From a virus, in IMG/VR virus record IMGVR_UViG_3300042301_000097, positions 1 to 37,011 of that record: a stretch of DNA of 37,011 bases. The stretch is one strand, 5' to 3'. Under the pieces are notes generated by a model, which worked only from the letters and a program-made list of their open reading frames with translations, made no database searches and was not told where the DNA came from. Positions 24,307 to 30,070 of the stretch are shown here, piece after piece. The position numbers were made by a program, and so were the translations under genes. Each line of letters begins with the position of its first letter. Position 1 is the stretch's first letter.

Positions 24307-24669
24307 TTACTCCAAAACTTTATAACCACGACCAAGCAAGCAAGTCTTCACAATTGCCTGTCTTCGCTGATAGGTTGAATATGCGCCTGAACCAGTGCCG
24401 ACAATTGCGCCTGATGCAAGCCCAGCACCAGCGGCAGACTTAACTGGCACACCAGTTTTGCTCGCTATGTATGCGCCAATCAGGGCAGATGCCAAGCCTT
24501 GCACAGCGGCTGACTTTGCCATTTCGCTGGAATATTGCACATCTTCGGAGATGCGTTCACATTCCATTGTGTCAATGTAGATGTTGCCGGGTGTGGTGCT
24601 GGCTTTCGGGTCAATTAGTATCTTGCTCGCGCACCCAGTGAGCAAAACGACCATTAAGATTTTCAACAT
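24307..24669 (-). CDS. Glycine-zipper lipoprotein
   Basis: 120 aa from the ATG at 24669, preceded by AAAGGATTAAAA. The signal peptide MLKILMVVLLTGCAS has a canonical lipobox L10-T11-G12-C13, so it is a lipoprotein. A glycine-zipper-like hydrophobic region follows (about 65-105, with GLASALIGAY and AGAGLASGAIVGTGSGA), as in SlyB/Pcp-type outer membrane lipoproteins. In an early operon this suggests a host-envelope role such as superinfection exclusion, but that is inference. Confidence 0.8.
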   Translation of the reverse strand: MLKILMVVLLTGCASKILIDPKASTTPGNIYIDTMECERISEDVQYSSEMAKSAAVQGLASALIGAYIASKTGVPVKSAAGAGLASGAIVGTGSGAYSTYQRRQAIVKTCLLGRGYKVLE

Positions 24670-24714
24670 TTTTAATCCTTTGCGGCGGCTTACAGGTTGC
24701 CCATGCGCCATTGG

Positions 24715-24864
24715 TTAATAACAGTTTGTATTGCAATTAGACCCATAGCAACAAGTGGTACAGGTGACATATTTACCATTTGAATAATAGGTATGTGTTG
24801 AACAACTTGCCCACACCACTGTGGTGCTGGCGGCAATCCAAACGGCAATCAGTGCTTTTTTCAT
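24715..24864 (-). CDS. Secreted cysteine-rich microprotein (49 aa)
   Basis: A short minus-strand frame with GAAAGGAAA before its ATG at 24864. Residues 1-19 (MKKALIAVWIAASTTVVWA) form a classic signal peptide with an A-S cleavage site. The mature part is about 30 aa with six cysteines (C21, C35, C38, C39, C44, C48) and a TCTTCCYGSNCNTNCY tail. It probably folds by disulphides in the periplasm or outside the cell. Function unknown. It lies between the SSB-like and lipoprotein genes on the same strand. Confidence 0.72.
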   Translation of the reverse strand: MKKALIAVWIAASTTVVWASCSTHTYYSNGKYVTCTTCCYGSNCNTNCY

Positions 24865-24875
24865 GTTATTTCCTT

Positions 24876-25157
24876 TCAAAATGGAATATCGTCTTCGGGC
24901 ATATCGCGCTTGCGATTTGGTCTAGGTTCAGCCGCTTTTGGCTTTTCCTTGTCGTATGGCTCATTGATATAAGCAAAACCCTCCCATGGTGCTAGCGGTA
25001 TCAAATCCAGCTTTAACATTGGACCATGTCTACTGTTAATGATTGCACCAATTTTTTGGTATTTAGTTTTTGTTTCTCCTTTAGCGTTGACATATTCGCC
25101 CATAATGGCAGTCACTTCAAAGCTATTGTGGTTTGTAAAATTAACAATATCAATCAT
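24876..25157 (-). CDS. ssb: Single-stranded DNA-binding-like protein with DDIPF tail
   Basis: A 93-aa protein beginning MIDIVNFTNHNSFEVTAIMG with beta-rich, OB-fold-like character and an acidic C-terminal tip MPEDDIPF after a basic Pro-rich linker. The D-D-I-P-F tip is the hallmark of bacterial SSB tails that bind partner proteins. It is next to the ERF gene (ATGA overlap), consistent with a recombination pair. The fold is smaller than canonical SSB, so the OB assignment is tentative. Confidence 0.72.
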   Translation of the reverse strand: MIDIVNFTNHNSFEVTAIMGEYVNAKGETKTKYQKIGAIINSRHGPMLKLDLIPLAPWEGFAYINEPYDKEKPKAAEPRPNRKRDMPEDDIPF

Positions 25158-25771
25158 TTGTTTTCCTTTGCGAGTTCAGCTTGCTTCTTTATTGCACTGC
25201 GGACTTTGCTGTCCAGCTTTGACCACAGCGCAATTTTTTCATCTTGATTTTCAATGCCTGTATAGTTTTCATAAGCACCATATATGTCATCAGCAACAAC
25301 TCTTTCCATGATGGCATCTAAAACAATTTGCACAACTGCTTGGCGGTCAGGCGTTAGCTTTTCCCATTCCCCTTGCGTGGCTGATATGCGGTTGATAGGC
25401 TTGCTTGCCGCATTGCCATCGTCATCCTCTGGCGCAATTCCACACGATGCCATCAGGCTATAACGCCTTGCATAAGTCAATGCGCTTGCATACCCTTGCG
25501 GGTCTTTTTTGACAGCGGGAAAATGCACAATGCCGCATTCCAGCATTTCGCCTGATTCATGGACAAAAACAGTTTCCACCATCACGCCATCAGCACAGTC
25601 ATAGTTCTTTTGCAGAAGGTAAATGCCATTGGCGTTTAATGCGTCTATGACAGCTTCTACGCAAGCAGACAGGTCAGCATAGCGACTGCGGAAATGAGGG
25701 TTGGTGCTGGTCTTTAAAGCTGGCTGAAATTGCTTTTGTGCTTTGACTAGCGCGGTTGCAATATTCTTCAT
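25154..25771 (-). CDS. erf: ERF-family single-strand annealing protein
   Basis: A 205-aa protein with the ERF family N-terminal region: NIATALVKAQKQFQPALK, then FRSRYADLSACVEAV and the core GYASALTYARRYSLMASCGI, then EDDDGN. It catalyses annealing of homologous ssDNA in phage recombination. The C-terminal part is more variable and helical. AAAAGGAT precedes the ATG. It overlaps the downstream SSB-like gene by 4 nt. Confidence 0.9.
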   Translation of the reverse strand: MKNIATALVKAQKQFQPALKTSTNPHFRSRYADLSACVEAVIDALNANGIYLLQKNYDCADGVMVETVFVHESGEMLECGIVHFPAVKKDPQGYASALTYARRYSLMASCGIAPEDDDGNAASKPINRISATQGEWEKLTPDRQAVVQIVLDAIMERVVADDIYGAYENYTGIENQDEKIALWSKLDSKVRSAIKKQAELAKENK

Positions 25772-25983
25772 GCGTTATCCTTTTCAATCAGTTCGCGTTG
25801 TAAGTTCAGAATTTCTTCTTCATCATTTTGTTGGTTTTGTTTTAGGCTTTCTATTTCTGCATCCATGCGCTTGATGTAGCCTTGCAACATACCGCATTGA
25901 AAAGCAAGCCTCGCCCTTGGGTCATCTGGGTATTGTTCGCGTGAAACCTTTTCAGCTTCATCTACCATTTCATGTGCTTTCAT
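25768..25983 (-). CDS. 71-aa coiled-coil protein upstream of ERF, unknown
   Basis: Acidic, helical. The C-terminal half has heptad-like leucine spacing (ESLKQNQQNDEEEILNLQRE). Both ends overlap neighbours by 4 nt (ATGA), so it is co-translated with the recombination genes. It may be an ERF accessory. The family is not recognised. Confidence 0.65.
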   Translation of the reverse strand: MKAHEMVDEAEKVSREQYPDDPRARLAFQCGMLQGYIKRMDAEIESLKQNQQNDEEEILNLQRELIEKDNA

Positions 25984-26294
25984 TTGTATTCCATTAAATT
26001 TTTAATTAAGACAATCAATCCGATGATGTATGCGACAAAAGGCAGATTTGATTTCGGTTTGTCACCGAGCAATATGCCTTGCCAGAATTCATCATCGCGG
26101 CTCATCCGCACCTGTTGGTGAGGGGTGTAGTACGCACCAATCTTTAGACCAGTGCGCGTTGTATAGGGCAAGCTAGTCAAGCTGGCTTTCCCATCTTGCA
26201 ATGTCGGCTTCTTTTCTTTGGTCATCAACCCAGCGTTGGAAACGATATGCAACTTCGGTTTCGATTTGCGCGGTGTCTTTCTCACTGAGGTCAT
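25980..26294 (-). CDS. Membrane-anchored phage protein, 104 aa
   Basis: The start chosen is ATG 26294 (MTSVRKTPRKSKPK), preceded by AGAAAGGAAA. An internal ATG at 26225 (MTKEKKPTLQDGKASLTSLP) is the alternative. The middle KPTLQDGKASLTSLPYTTRTGLKIGAYY is a segment I associate with a recurrent phage protein. The C-terminus is a single hydrophobic helix (LPFVAYIIGLIVLIKNLMEY). The N-terminus overlaps the 87-aa gene by 122 nt in another frame. Function unknown. Confidence 0.65.
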   Translation of the reverse strand: MTSVRKTPRKSKPKLHIVSNAGLMTKEKKPTLQDGKASLTSLPYTTRTGLKIGAYYTPHQQVRMSRDDEFWQGILLGDKPKSNLPFVAYIIGLIVLIKNLMEYK

Positions 26295-26436
26295 CGCGAA
26301 TTTCCTTTCTAAATTCGTTGTACACGGATATTTCAAATTCGCGTGGCAGACCGACAGTTTTATCTTCATCGACAAATTCGTAAATCACTGTGACATATTC
26401 GCCACTGAGCAATTCATGCGTGAATGATGCAGTCAT
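26173..26436 (-). CDS. 87-aa acidic protein, unknown
   Basis: Begins MTASFTHELLSGEYVTVIYEF, continues with acidic helices (EIRDDLSEKDTAQIETEVAY) and ends WVDDQRKEADIARWESQLD. It starts in an ATGA overlap with the 44-aa membrane gene. Residues after about 48 share DNA with the next gene in another frame. No domain recognised. Confidence 0.65.
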   Translation of the reverse strand: MTASFTHELLSGEYVTVIYEFVDEDKTVGLPREFEISVYNEFRKEIRDDLSEKDTAQIETEVAYRFQRWVDDQRKEADIARWESQLD

Positions 26437-26567
26437 TTGACCAACTCCTTAACAATTTCAATCAGGAATGGCACGGCAAAGATTAAGCCTACAACGATTG
26501 CGCCTAGAAACTCGCTGGCTGATTTGCAACGATTGGCGACTTTGGTTTCATAAGTTAAACGATTCAT
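26433..26567 (-). CDS. 44-aa single-pass membrane protein
   Basis: MNRLTYETKVANRCKSASEF followed by a hydrophobic helix (LGAIVVGLIFAVPFLIEIV) and KELVK. It starts after AAAAAGGATTAAAA, the same ribosome-site module as other genes in this operon, just below a predicted promoter. It overlaps the next gene by 3-4 nt. Function unknown. Confidence 0.65.
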   Translation of the reverse strand: MNRLTYETKVANRCKSASEFLGAIVVGLIFAVPFLIEIVKELVK

Positions 26568-26596
26568 TTTTAATCCTTTTTGATTTGCGGTTATGA

Positions 26597-26625
26597 ATTA
26601 TAAGCCAACTTTACGCAATAAGCAA
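26597..26625 (-). promoter_or_regulatory. Leftward promoter inside the end of the DUF932 gene
   Basis: On the minus strand: TTGCTT (26620-26625), 17-bp spacer, TATAAT (26597-26602). The -35 box lies inside the last codons of the DUF932 gene. Its AAGTTGGCTTATAAT block matches two other leftward promoters here. Confidence 0.65.
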
Positions 26626-27570
26626 GCTTTCCGCTTGATTTTTTAAATTATTTCCAGCACCAAACCAAGCATTGTTCATGCGAGTGTCTACGTTATGCCC
26701 ACGTTCATGGTCAACATACTGCGTAACAGCGTTTAGCAAGCCCCATTTTGTGCCGTATACGCCGTAATTTGTAGCACCCAAGCCTGCGCCATCAAACAAC
26801 TCCATCACCCGCTTAAATCCGCGAGATTCGCGGTATTCGTTCTTTTGCGCATCATAGATTGCAGGAAATAAATCATTGACAAAACTCTTTGCGTAATCGC
26901 TGGACACGCTTTCTCTTGCAAGTTTGCGGTATTTGTCCATCATTCCATCGAACCCGCTAACAACAAGTCCCAAGCGGTCACGCATTAGGCTTTGGTCAAA
27001 TTTAGACCCATGCCGCAAGACTACCCGACTAGGTGCAACCTCAGAATCTGCCATTGATAAAGTGTTATTGCAAACCACTCGAATGCTGGTGAACTGACCA
27101 ACTGTTGCAGAAGTGCCATCAAAGCTAGTGGACAGCAATAAGTAACCTTTTACTGCATCGTCTTGCAAAACAACAGCTTCGCGATTGACATTAGCCAACG
27201 CCCATATTCGCTTACCGCCTTTAATTGCGCCTGCAACCTCAAGGCTAAAGCCTGCACTTTTTACTAGAGTATCAAAAAATGCAAGGATTTCTTCAGGCTG
27301 GTGAATTTTGTAACGATTTGTAACGATGCCTAAAGGCTGTTCTGTATCGCTACGCCAAATTACATTCTGTCCAGCAACCTCAACGGCTGAATGACCATTT
27401 GCACTAAAAGTAACTGGCGACACTTGTGCAGACCAATTTAAGCCTGCCTCTTGTTGCCACACTTCAATGGGTGCATTGTCAGTCAATACTTGACCCAAGC
27501 CGTGCCAAGGGGTTGCACCCTTAAAAGCGATTTCGGCTTTGCCTGCAGTAGTTTCAATTAAGTGAGCCAT
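26611..27570 (-). CDS. DUF932 / TIGR03299-type phage-plasmid protein
   Basis: A 319-aa protein of the DUF932 family: early TPWHGLGQVL, then LGIVTNRYKIHQPEEILAFF, SLEVAGAIKGGKRIWALANV, LLLSTSFDGTSATVGQFTSI, RVVCNNTL and a late WGLLNAVTQYVDHERG. The family is common on phages and plasmids and its biochemical role is unknown to me. It follows AAAAGGAATAAAAC. It lies between two predicted internal promoters of the leftward operon. Confidence 0.88.
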   Translation of the reverse strand: MAHLIETTAGKAEIAFKGATPWHGLGQVLTDNAPIEVWQQEAGLNWSAQVSPVTFSANGHSAVEVAGQNVIWRSDTEQPLGIVTNRYKIHQPEEILAFFDTLVKSAGFSLEVAGAIKGGKRIWALANVNREAVVLQDDAVKGYLLLSTSFDGTSATVGQFTSIRVVCNNTLSMADSEVAPSRVVLRHGSKFDQSLMRDRLGLVVSGFDGMMDKYRKLARESVSSDYAKSFVNDLFPAIYDAQKNEYRESRGFKRVMELFDGAGLGATNYGVYGTKWGLLNAVTQYVDHERGHNVDTRMNNAWFGAGNNLKNQAESLLIA

Positions 27571-27582
27571 GTTTTATTCCTT

Positions 27583-27786
27583 TTAATGTGAAAATTTAAT
27601 CCAAAAATCAGTGTCAAGAAAACTGCCATTTTTTACAGCGGCATCGCATTCTTTTGCAACTGTGCTTGCAATTTCTGCGTTGTAAAACTTGTGTTGATAG
27701 TGATAGCAGTCATTGCCATCATAGGCAACAACTTCAAAAAGTGGTTCGCCTTGCGCGGGAACAAATACGTTAATTTCAAAGTTCAT
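27583..27786 (-). CDS. 67-aa protein upstream of DUF932, unknown
   Basis: MNFEINVFVPAQGEPLFEVV starts a beta-rich N-terminus. YDGNDCYHYQHKFYNAEIAS and a helical acidic end follow. The start uses AAAAAGGATTAAAA-ATG and lies 12 nt before the DUF932 gene's ATG. No family recognised. Confidence 0.62.
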   Translation of the reverse strand: MNFEINVFVPAQGEPLFEVVAYDGNDCYHYQHKFYNAEIASTVAKECDAAVKNGSFLDTDFWIKFSH

Positions 27787-27804
27787 TTTTAATCCTTTTT
27801 AAAG

Positions 27805-27822
27805 ATGGGGCTTTCGCCCCAT
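27805..27822 (-). other. Stable hairpin with a GNRA tetraloop in leftward transcript
   Basis: In the minus-strand RNA ATGGGGC-GAAA-GCCCCAT forms a perfect 7-bp stem with a GAAA loop. It lies between two small genes, just upstream of a ribosome site, without a U-tract, so it is not a clear terminator. It may stabilise the mRNA or set gene ratios. Confidence 0.55.
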
Positions 27823-27826
27823 TTGT

Positions 27827-28024
27827 TTAATTTGCCATTTGCTGAATTGTGGGAAGTTTTAACAGGCTTGCATCTGTCCAACCACCCCAAACGTGTGTTC
27901 CACTTGGGAGACTGTATCTAAGACCAATATGCTTATCTTCAATTTGGTGTACTGTGTACAAAGTTGCATCAGGCTGGTCGCTGGTGACTACTTTGAGTCC
28001 TACATAAATTTGTGATGGTTTCAT
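27827..28024 (-). CDS. 65-aa small beta-rich protein, unknown
   Basis: It begins MKPSQIYVGLKVVTSDQPDA and continues TLYTVHQIEDKHIGLRY. The pattern resembles small SH3/KOW-like barrels, a tentative structural guess only. AAAAGGAATTAAAA precedes it, and a promoter (28073-28101) lies just upstream. Confidence 0.62.
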   Translation of the reverse strand: MKPSQIYVGLKVVTSDQPDATLYTVHQIEDKHIGLRYSLPSGTHVWGGWTDASLLKLPTIQQMAN

Positions 28025-28072
28025 TTTTAATTCCTTTTAAAAGTTGCCAACAAATTGCTTGCTGGTGTGGAG

Positions 28073-28101
28073 ATTATAACTCAACTTAATACCCTGCGCA
28101 A
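28073..28101 (-). promoter_or_regulatory. Leftward promoter overlapping the end of the cyclotransferase gene
   Basis: Minus strand: TTGCGC (28096-28101), 17-bp spacer, TATAAT (28073-28078). The -35 lies within the last codons of the cyclotransferase gene (stop at 28081). It shares AAGTTGAGTTATAAT-type sequence with the other leftward promoters. It would give extra expression of DUF932 and downstream genes. Confidence 0.7.
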
Positions 28102-28560
28102 GTTAAAGGGTATTAGCTCGGTTATTTTTTTACTGTAAGTTTTTTGCCAAATACATTTGACTGCATAGACCAACTCGTTTACGTCAAGACCGCAATCTTT
28201 GTAACCTTGCGCGATTGAGTCAAAGTAATGCTGTTGCGGAAGGCTGTAATAATCTGCACTCATAAAGTAAACCCATGCTTCAGCAACTTCACCATTAGGA
28301 GTGTCTACGCACACAATGGTGCGGTCATAAAGCGATGGGTAGCCTTCATAGCGGTCTAAGGCTTGTAAACAGTCCTCAGTGACACGCCAAAGCCCTACCG
28401 ACACATCAGAGCCAAGCGCAGGCTCTACATCGGCTACGCCCCTAAAAACAAGCTGGACACCCACTATTTTGCCTGTGCCGACAAACTCAGCATTGGGGCA
28501 ACGAGTAGCCATTTGCTTGTGGTTTAAATTACTGCCATAAGCGGCATACAAAAAAGTCAT
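28081..28560 (-). CDS. Gamma-glutamylcyclotransferase (AIG2/GGCT-like)
   Basis: A 159-aa GGCT-fold protein: LYAAYGSNLN (substrate-binding YGSNL, residues 8-12), VQLVFRGVADVEPA, VGLWRVTEDCLQALDRYEGYP with E72 as the predicted catalytic acid, and SLYDRTIVCVDT. GGCT proteins convert gamma-glutamyl-amine conjugates to 5-oxoproline plus the free amine. It starts in an ATGA overlap with the 80-aa gene, itself overlapping the amidoligase. The substrate is unknown. It probably trims or reverses a product of the amidoligase. Confidence 0.9.
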   Translation of the reverse strand: MTFLYAAYGSNLNHKQMATRCPNAEFVGTGKIVGVQLVFRGVADVEPALGSDVSVGLWRVTEDCLQALDRYEGYPSLYDRTIVCVDTPNGEVAEAWVYFMSADYYSLPQQHYFDSIAQGYKDCGLDVNELVYAVKCIWQKTYSKKITELIPFNLRRVLS

Positions 28561-28799
28561 ACTACACCTCCGATTTTTACAACAAACCTACTGTCAATTA
28601 AATCCTGCAAGAAATTGTCTGTGCTGTCGGTGCGAATAAAGCTATTGCTGTAAGACAAACATCGGTCTGCAACGTCACACATATAAGACTGCGTATCAAG
28701 TGCGGTGGAAAACAAACTGAGGTCACGCATCTTGGCTACAAACATATCTGCACTGTCTGCGCTGATGTAGCCACCGCCTACAAAAAGATATAAGGTCAT
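28557..28799 (-). CDS. 80-aa protein between amidoligase and cyclotransferase
   Basis: MTLYLFVGGGYISADSADMF start. Rich in Ser/Asp (CLSYSNSFIRTDSTDNFLQD) and ends RFVVKIGGVV. The 4-nt overlaps with both neighbours make it an obligate member of the amidoligase-GGCT operon. It could be an acceptor substrate or partner of these enzymes. No family recognised. Confidence 0.65.
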   Translation of the reverse strand: MTLYLFVGGGYISADSADMFVAKMRDLSLFSTALDTQSYMCDVADRCLSYSNSFIRTDSTDNFLQDLIDSRFVVKIGGVV

Positions 28800-29581
28800 G
28801 CGACCTCCGCAAATTTTGCTTGGCGTGCTTGGTAAAAGCTGGCGATTGCTGGCGTGATTGATTTGCTCTTAACCATATAGGTCAACAATGCCGACAAGGT
28901 TGCTGTGCTGTTGTCTGCGGTGGGCTTGGTGACAGGCTTGCCAGCTTCGGCGGCTTGCACAAAACCTGCTGTCAGTCTAATGTAGTTTTCAACTTTGTCT
29001 GCATCGACTGTGCCAGCGTGATTTCTAAACTCGACTGAACCCATGCGGAAGAATGATTGAAGATTTAATTTAAAGTATCTGCTATTACCATACACCTCTG
29101 AAATCTGCGCGATGGTGTTACAGGCTTCAATTTTTGCAAAAGTTTTGTTGACTGAAGTCAATGCGTTTGATTGGCAGTAGCGATTAATACGGCGACTTGC
29201 TGGCTGAATGCTATCCAGCGCGGCTTCATACTTGGTGAAACGCTTGAACAGATTTTTAAATTTTTTGACGTCCCAACCTTGCGCGTTGTGATGAATGTGG
29301 AATCCACATGATTTGTTTACTTGTGCGTTAAGTTCTTGCAAAACCACACAAGCGATACGCGCTTGATAAATACCGTTCTCGCCTTCTAATACTGGGCTAA
29401 CAACTTCAAAGCCGTCTACACCTTGAATAGAGCAGTCTGTTTTGACTTGCCACACATCATAGTCACGACCTGTATAGCCTGCGGTCATTACATTTAAACC
29501 AGCGGTTCTAAGTGCGCTGACAACTATTGAACGGCTAACTCCAAAACACTCCAACTCGATACCAAATTTGCTATTCATCAT
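28796..29581 (-). CDS. Putative amidoligase (ATP-dependent COOH-NH2 ligase-like)
   Basis: A 261-aa enzyme of the Amidoligase_2 superfamily (distant glutamine synthetase / glutamate-cysteine ligase relatives). Visible family motifs: GIELE (7-11), KTDCS (D49), FEVVSP (58-63), CGFHIHH (92-98), RYFKLNL (168-174) and EFRNHAGT (184-191). It should form an amide or peptide bond with ATP. It is the first gene after the leftward promoter, with GGAG before its start, and couples to a GGCT gene two positions on. The substrate, peptide or small molecule, is unknown. Confidence 0.88.
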   Translation of the reverse strand: MMNSKFGIELECFGVSRSIVVSALRTAGLNVMTAGYTGRDYDVWQVKTDCSIQGVDGFEVVSPVLEGENGIYQARIACVVLQELNAQVNKSCGFHIHHNAQGWDVKKFKNLFKRFTKYEAALDSIQPASRRINRYCQSNALTSVNKTFAKIEACNTIAQISEVYGNSRYFKLNLQSFFRMGSVEFRNHAGTVDADKVENYIRLTAGFVQAAEAGKPVTKPTADNSTATLSALLTYMVKSKSITPAIASFYQARQAKFAEVA

Positions 29582-29615
29582 TTTTAACTCCGTTTAATTG
29601 CTTGCCGATGTGTGA

Positions 29616-29645
29616 AGTATAAGCCAAGTTAAATACCTGACGCAA
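29616..29645 (-). promoter_or_regulatory. Main leftward early promoter
   Basis: Minus strand: TTGCGT (29640-29645), 18-bp spacer, TATACT (29616-29621). It predicts a start near 29609 and a short leader of about 28 nt before the amidoligase ATG. It includes AACTTGGCTTATACT, shared with two internal promoters of the operon. Confidence 0.75.
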
Positions 29646-29664
29646 ATATAAGGTTAATTAAAAT

Positions 29665-29693
29665 TTGCCGAACCTGAGTTCTCAGCTTATAAA
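29665..29693 (+). promoter_or_regulatory. Rightward promoter with a palindrome in the spacer
   Basis: TTGCCG (29665-29670), 17-bp spacer, TATAAA (29688-29693). The spacer holds CTGAGTTCTCAG (29674-29685, 5-bp arms), overlapped by GAACCTGAGTTC (29670-29681), a plausible repressor operator. It lies back to back with the leftward promoter. No gene lies in 29582-29796. Confidence 0.55.
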
Positions 29694-29760
29694 AACACAA
29701 GAAACAAAAGTTTTAATTTTGCTTAAACGCCGCAAGTGACAGAAGAAAAAATAAGTTTGC

Positions 29761-29790
29761 TTGTTGCATAAAAACAATCTGCGTTATACT
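29761..29790 (+). promoter_or_regulatory. Rightward promoter giving a near-leaderless HTH mRNA
   Basis: TTGTTG (29761-29766), 18-bp spacer, TATACT (29785-29790). The -10 ends 6 nt before ATG 29797, so transcription would begin at or next to the A of the start codon. No ribosome site is present. Lambda cI from PRM is a known leaderless parallel. Confidence 0.6.
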
Positions 29791-29796
29791 TTGCAC

Positions 29797-29973
29797 ATGA
29801 ACAAAACACAACTTATCCAACTGGCTGGAGGTCAAACAGCCCTTGCTCAACTGCTTGGCATTTCTCAGGCGGCAATCTCTCAATGGGGCAATACAGTTCC
29901 ACAAAGCAGAATCTGGCAATTAAAAGTAATTAAGCCTGAATGGTTTGCACAAGAGGCAAAAGCTGAGTTATAA
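29797..29973 (+). CDS. Cro/YdaS-like HTH transcription regulator
   Basis: A 58-aa, one-domain helix-turn-helix protein: MNKTQLIQLAGGQTALAQLL then GISQAAISQWGNTVPQSR (recognition helix) and the family-typical IWQLKVIKPEWF. The ATG at 29797 is chosen because the promoter ends just upstream; the longer TTG frame would begin inside the -35. It is the only regulator seen in the window. It probably controls the divergent promoters. No lysogeny-type repressor is seen. Confidence 0.82.
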   Translation: MNKTQLIQLAGGQTALAQLLGISQAAISQWGNTVPQSRIWQLKVIKPEWFAQEAKAEL

Positions 29974-29974
29974 T
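29945..29974 (+). promoter_or_regulatory. Rightward promoter at the end of the HTH gene
   Basis: TTGCAC (29945-29950), 18-bp spacer, TATAAT (29969-29974) inside the final codons and stop of the HTH gene. It would start a transcript near 29981 with a 90-nt leader before the replication gene. Confidence 0.6.
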
Positions 29975-29980
29975 TGTTTG

Positions 29981-30070
29981 AAACGTGGCTAGGGTAGCTC
30001 CCGAAAAGATGATTCTTCACCATCCTGCCAATGTTTCTCATGTGAAGATGACCAACGAAGTAAGGTTTGT
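29981..30070 (+). other. Structured leader before the replication gene
   Basis: No open frame. TCTTCAC and GTGAAGA (in the TGATTCTTCACCATCC and CATGTGAAGATGACC segments) can pair as a long-range 7-bp stem, and GGG-TAGCT-CCC forms a small hairpin. AAGG lies 6 nt before the ATG at 30071. It may be a leader with an antitermination or translation-control role. Confidence 0.35.

Noticed and set aside
24395-24580. Plus-strand 61-aa frame
   Set aside because: Antisense of the lipoprotein gene; no ribosome site.
29713-29919. Minus-strand 68-aa frame across the switch and HTH gene
   Set aside because: It crosses predicted promoters and the HTH coding region and has no supporting site.
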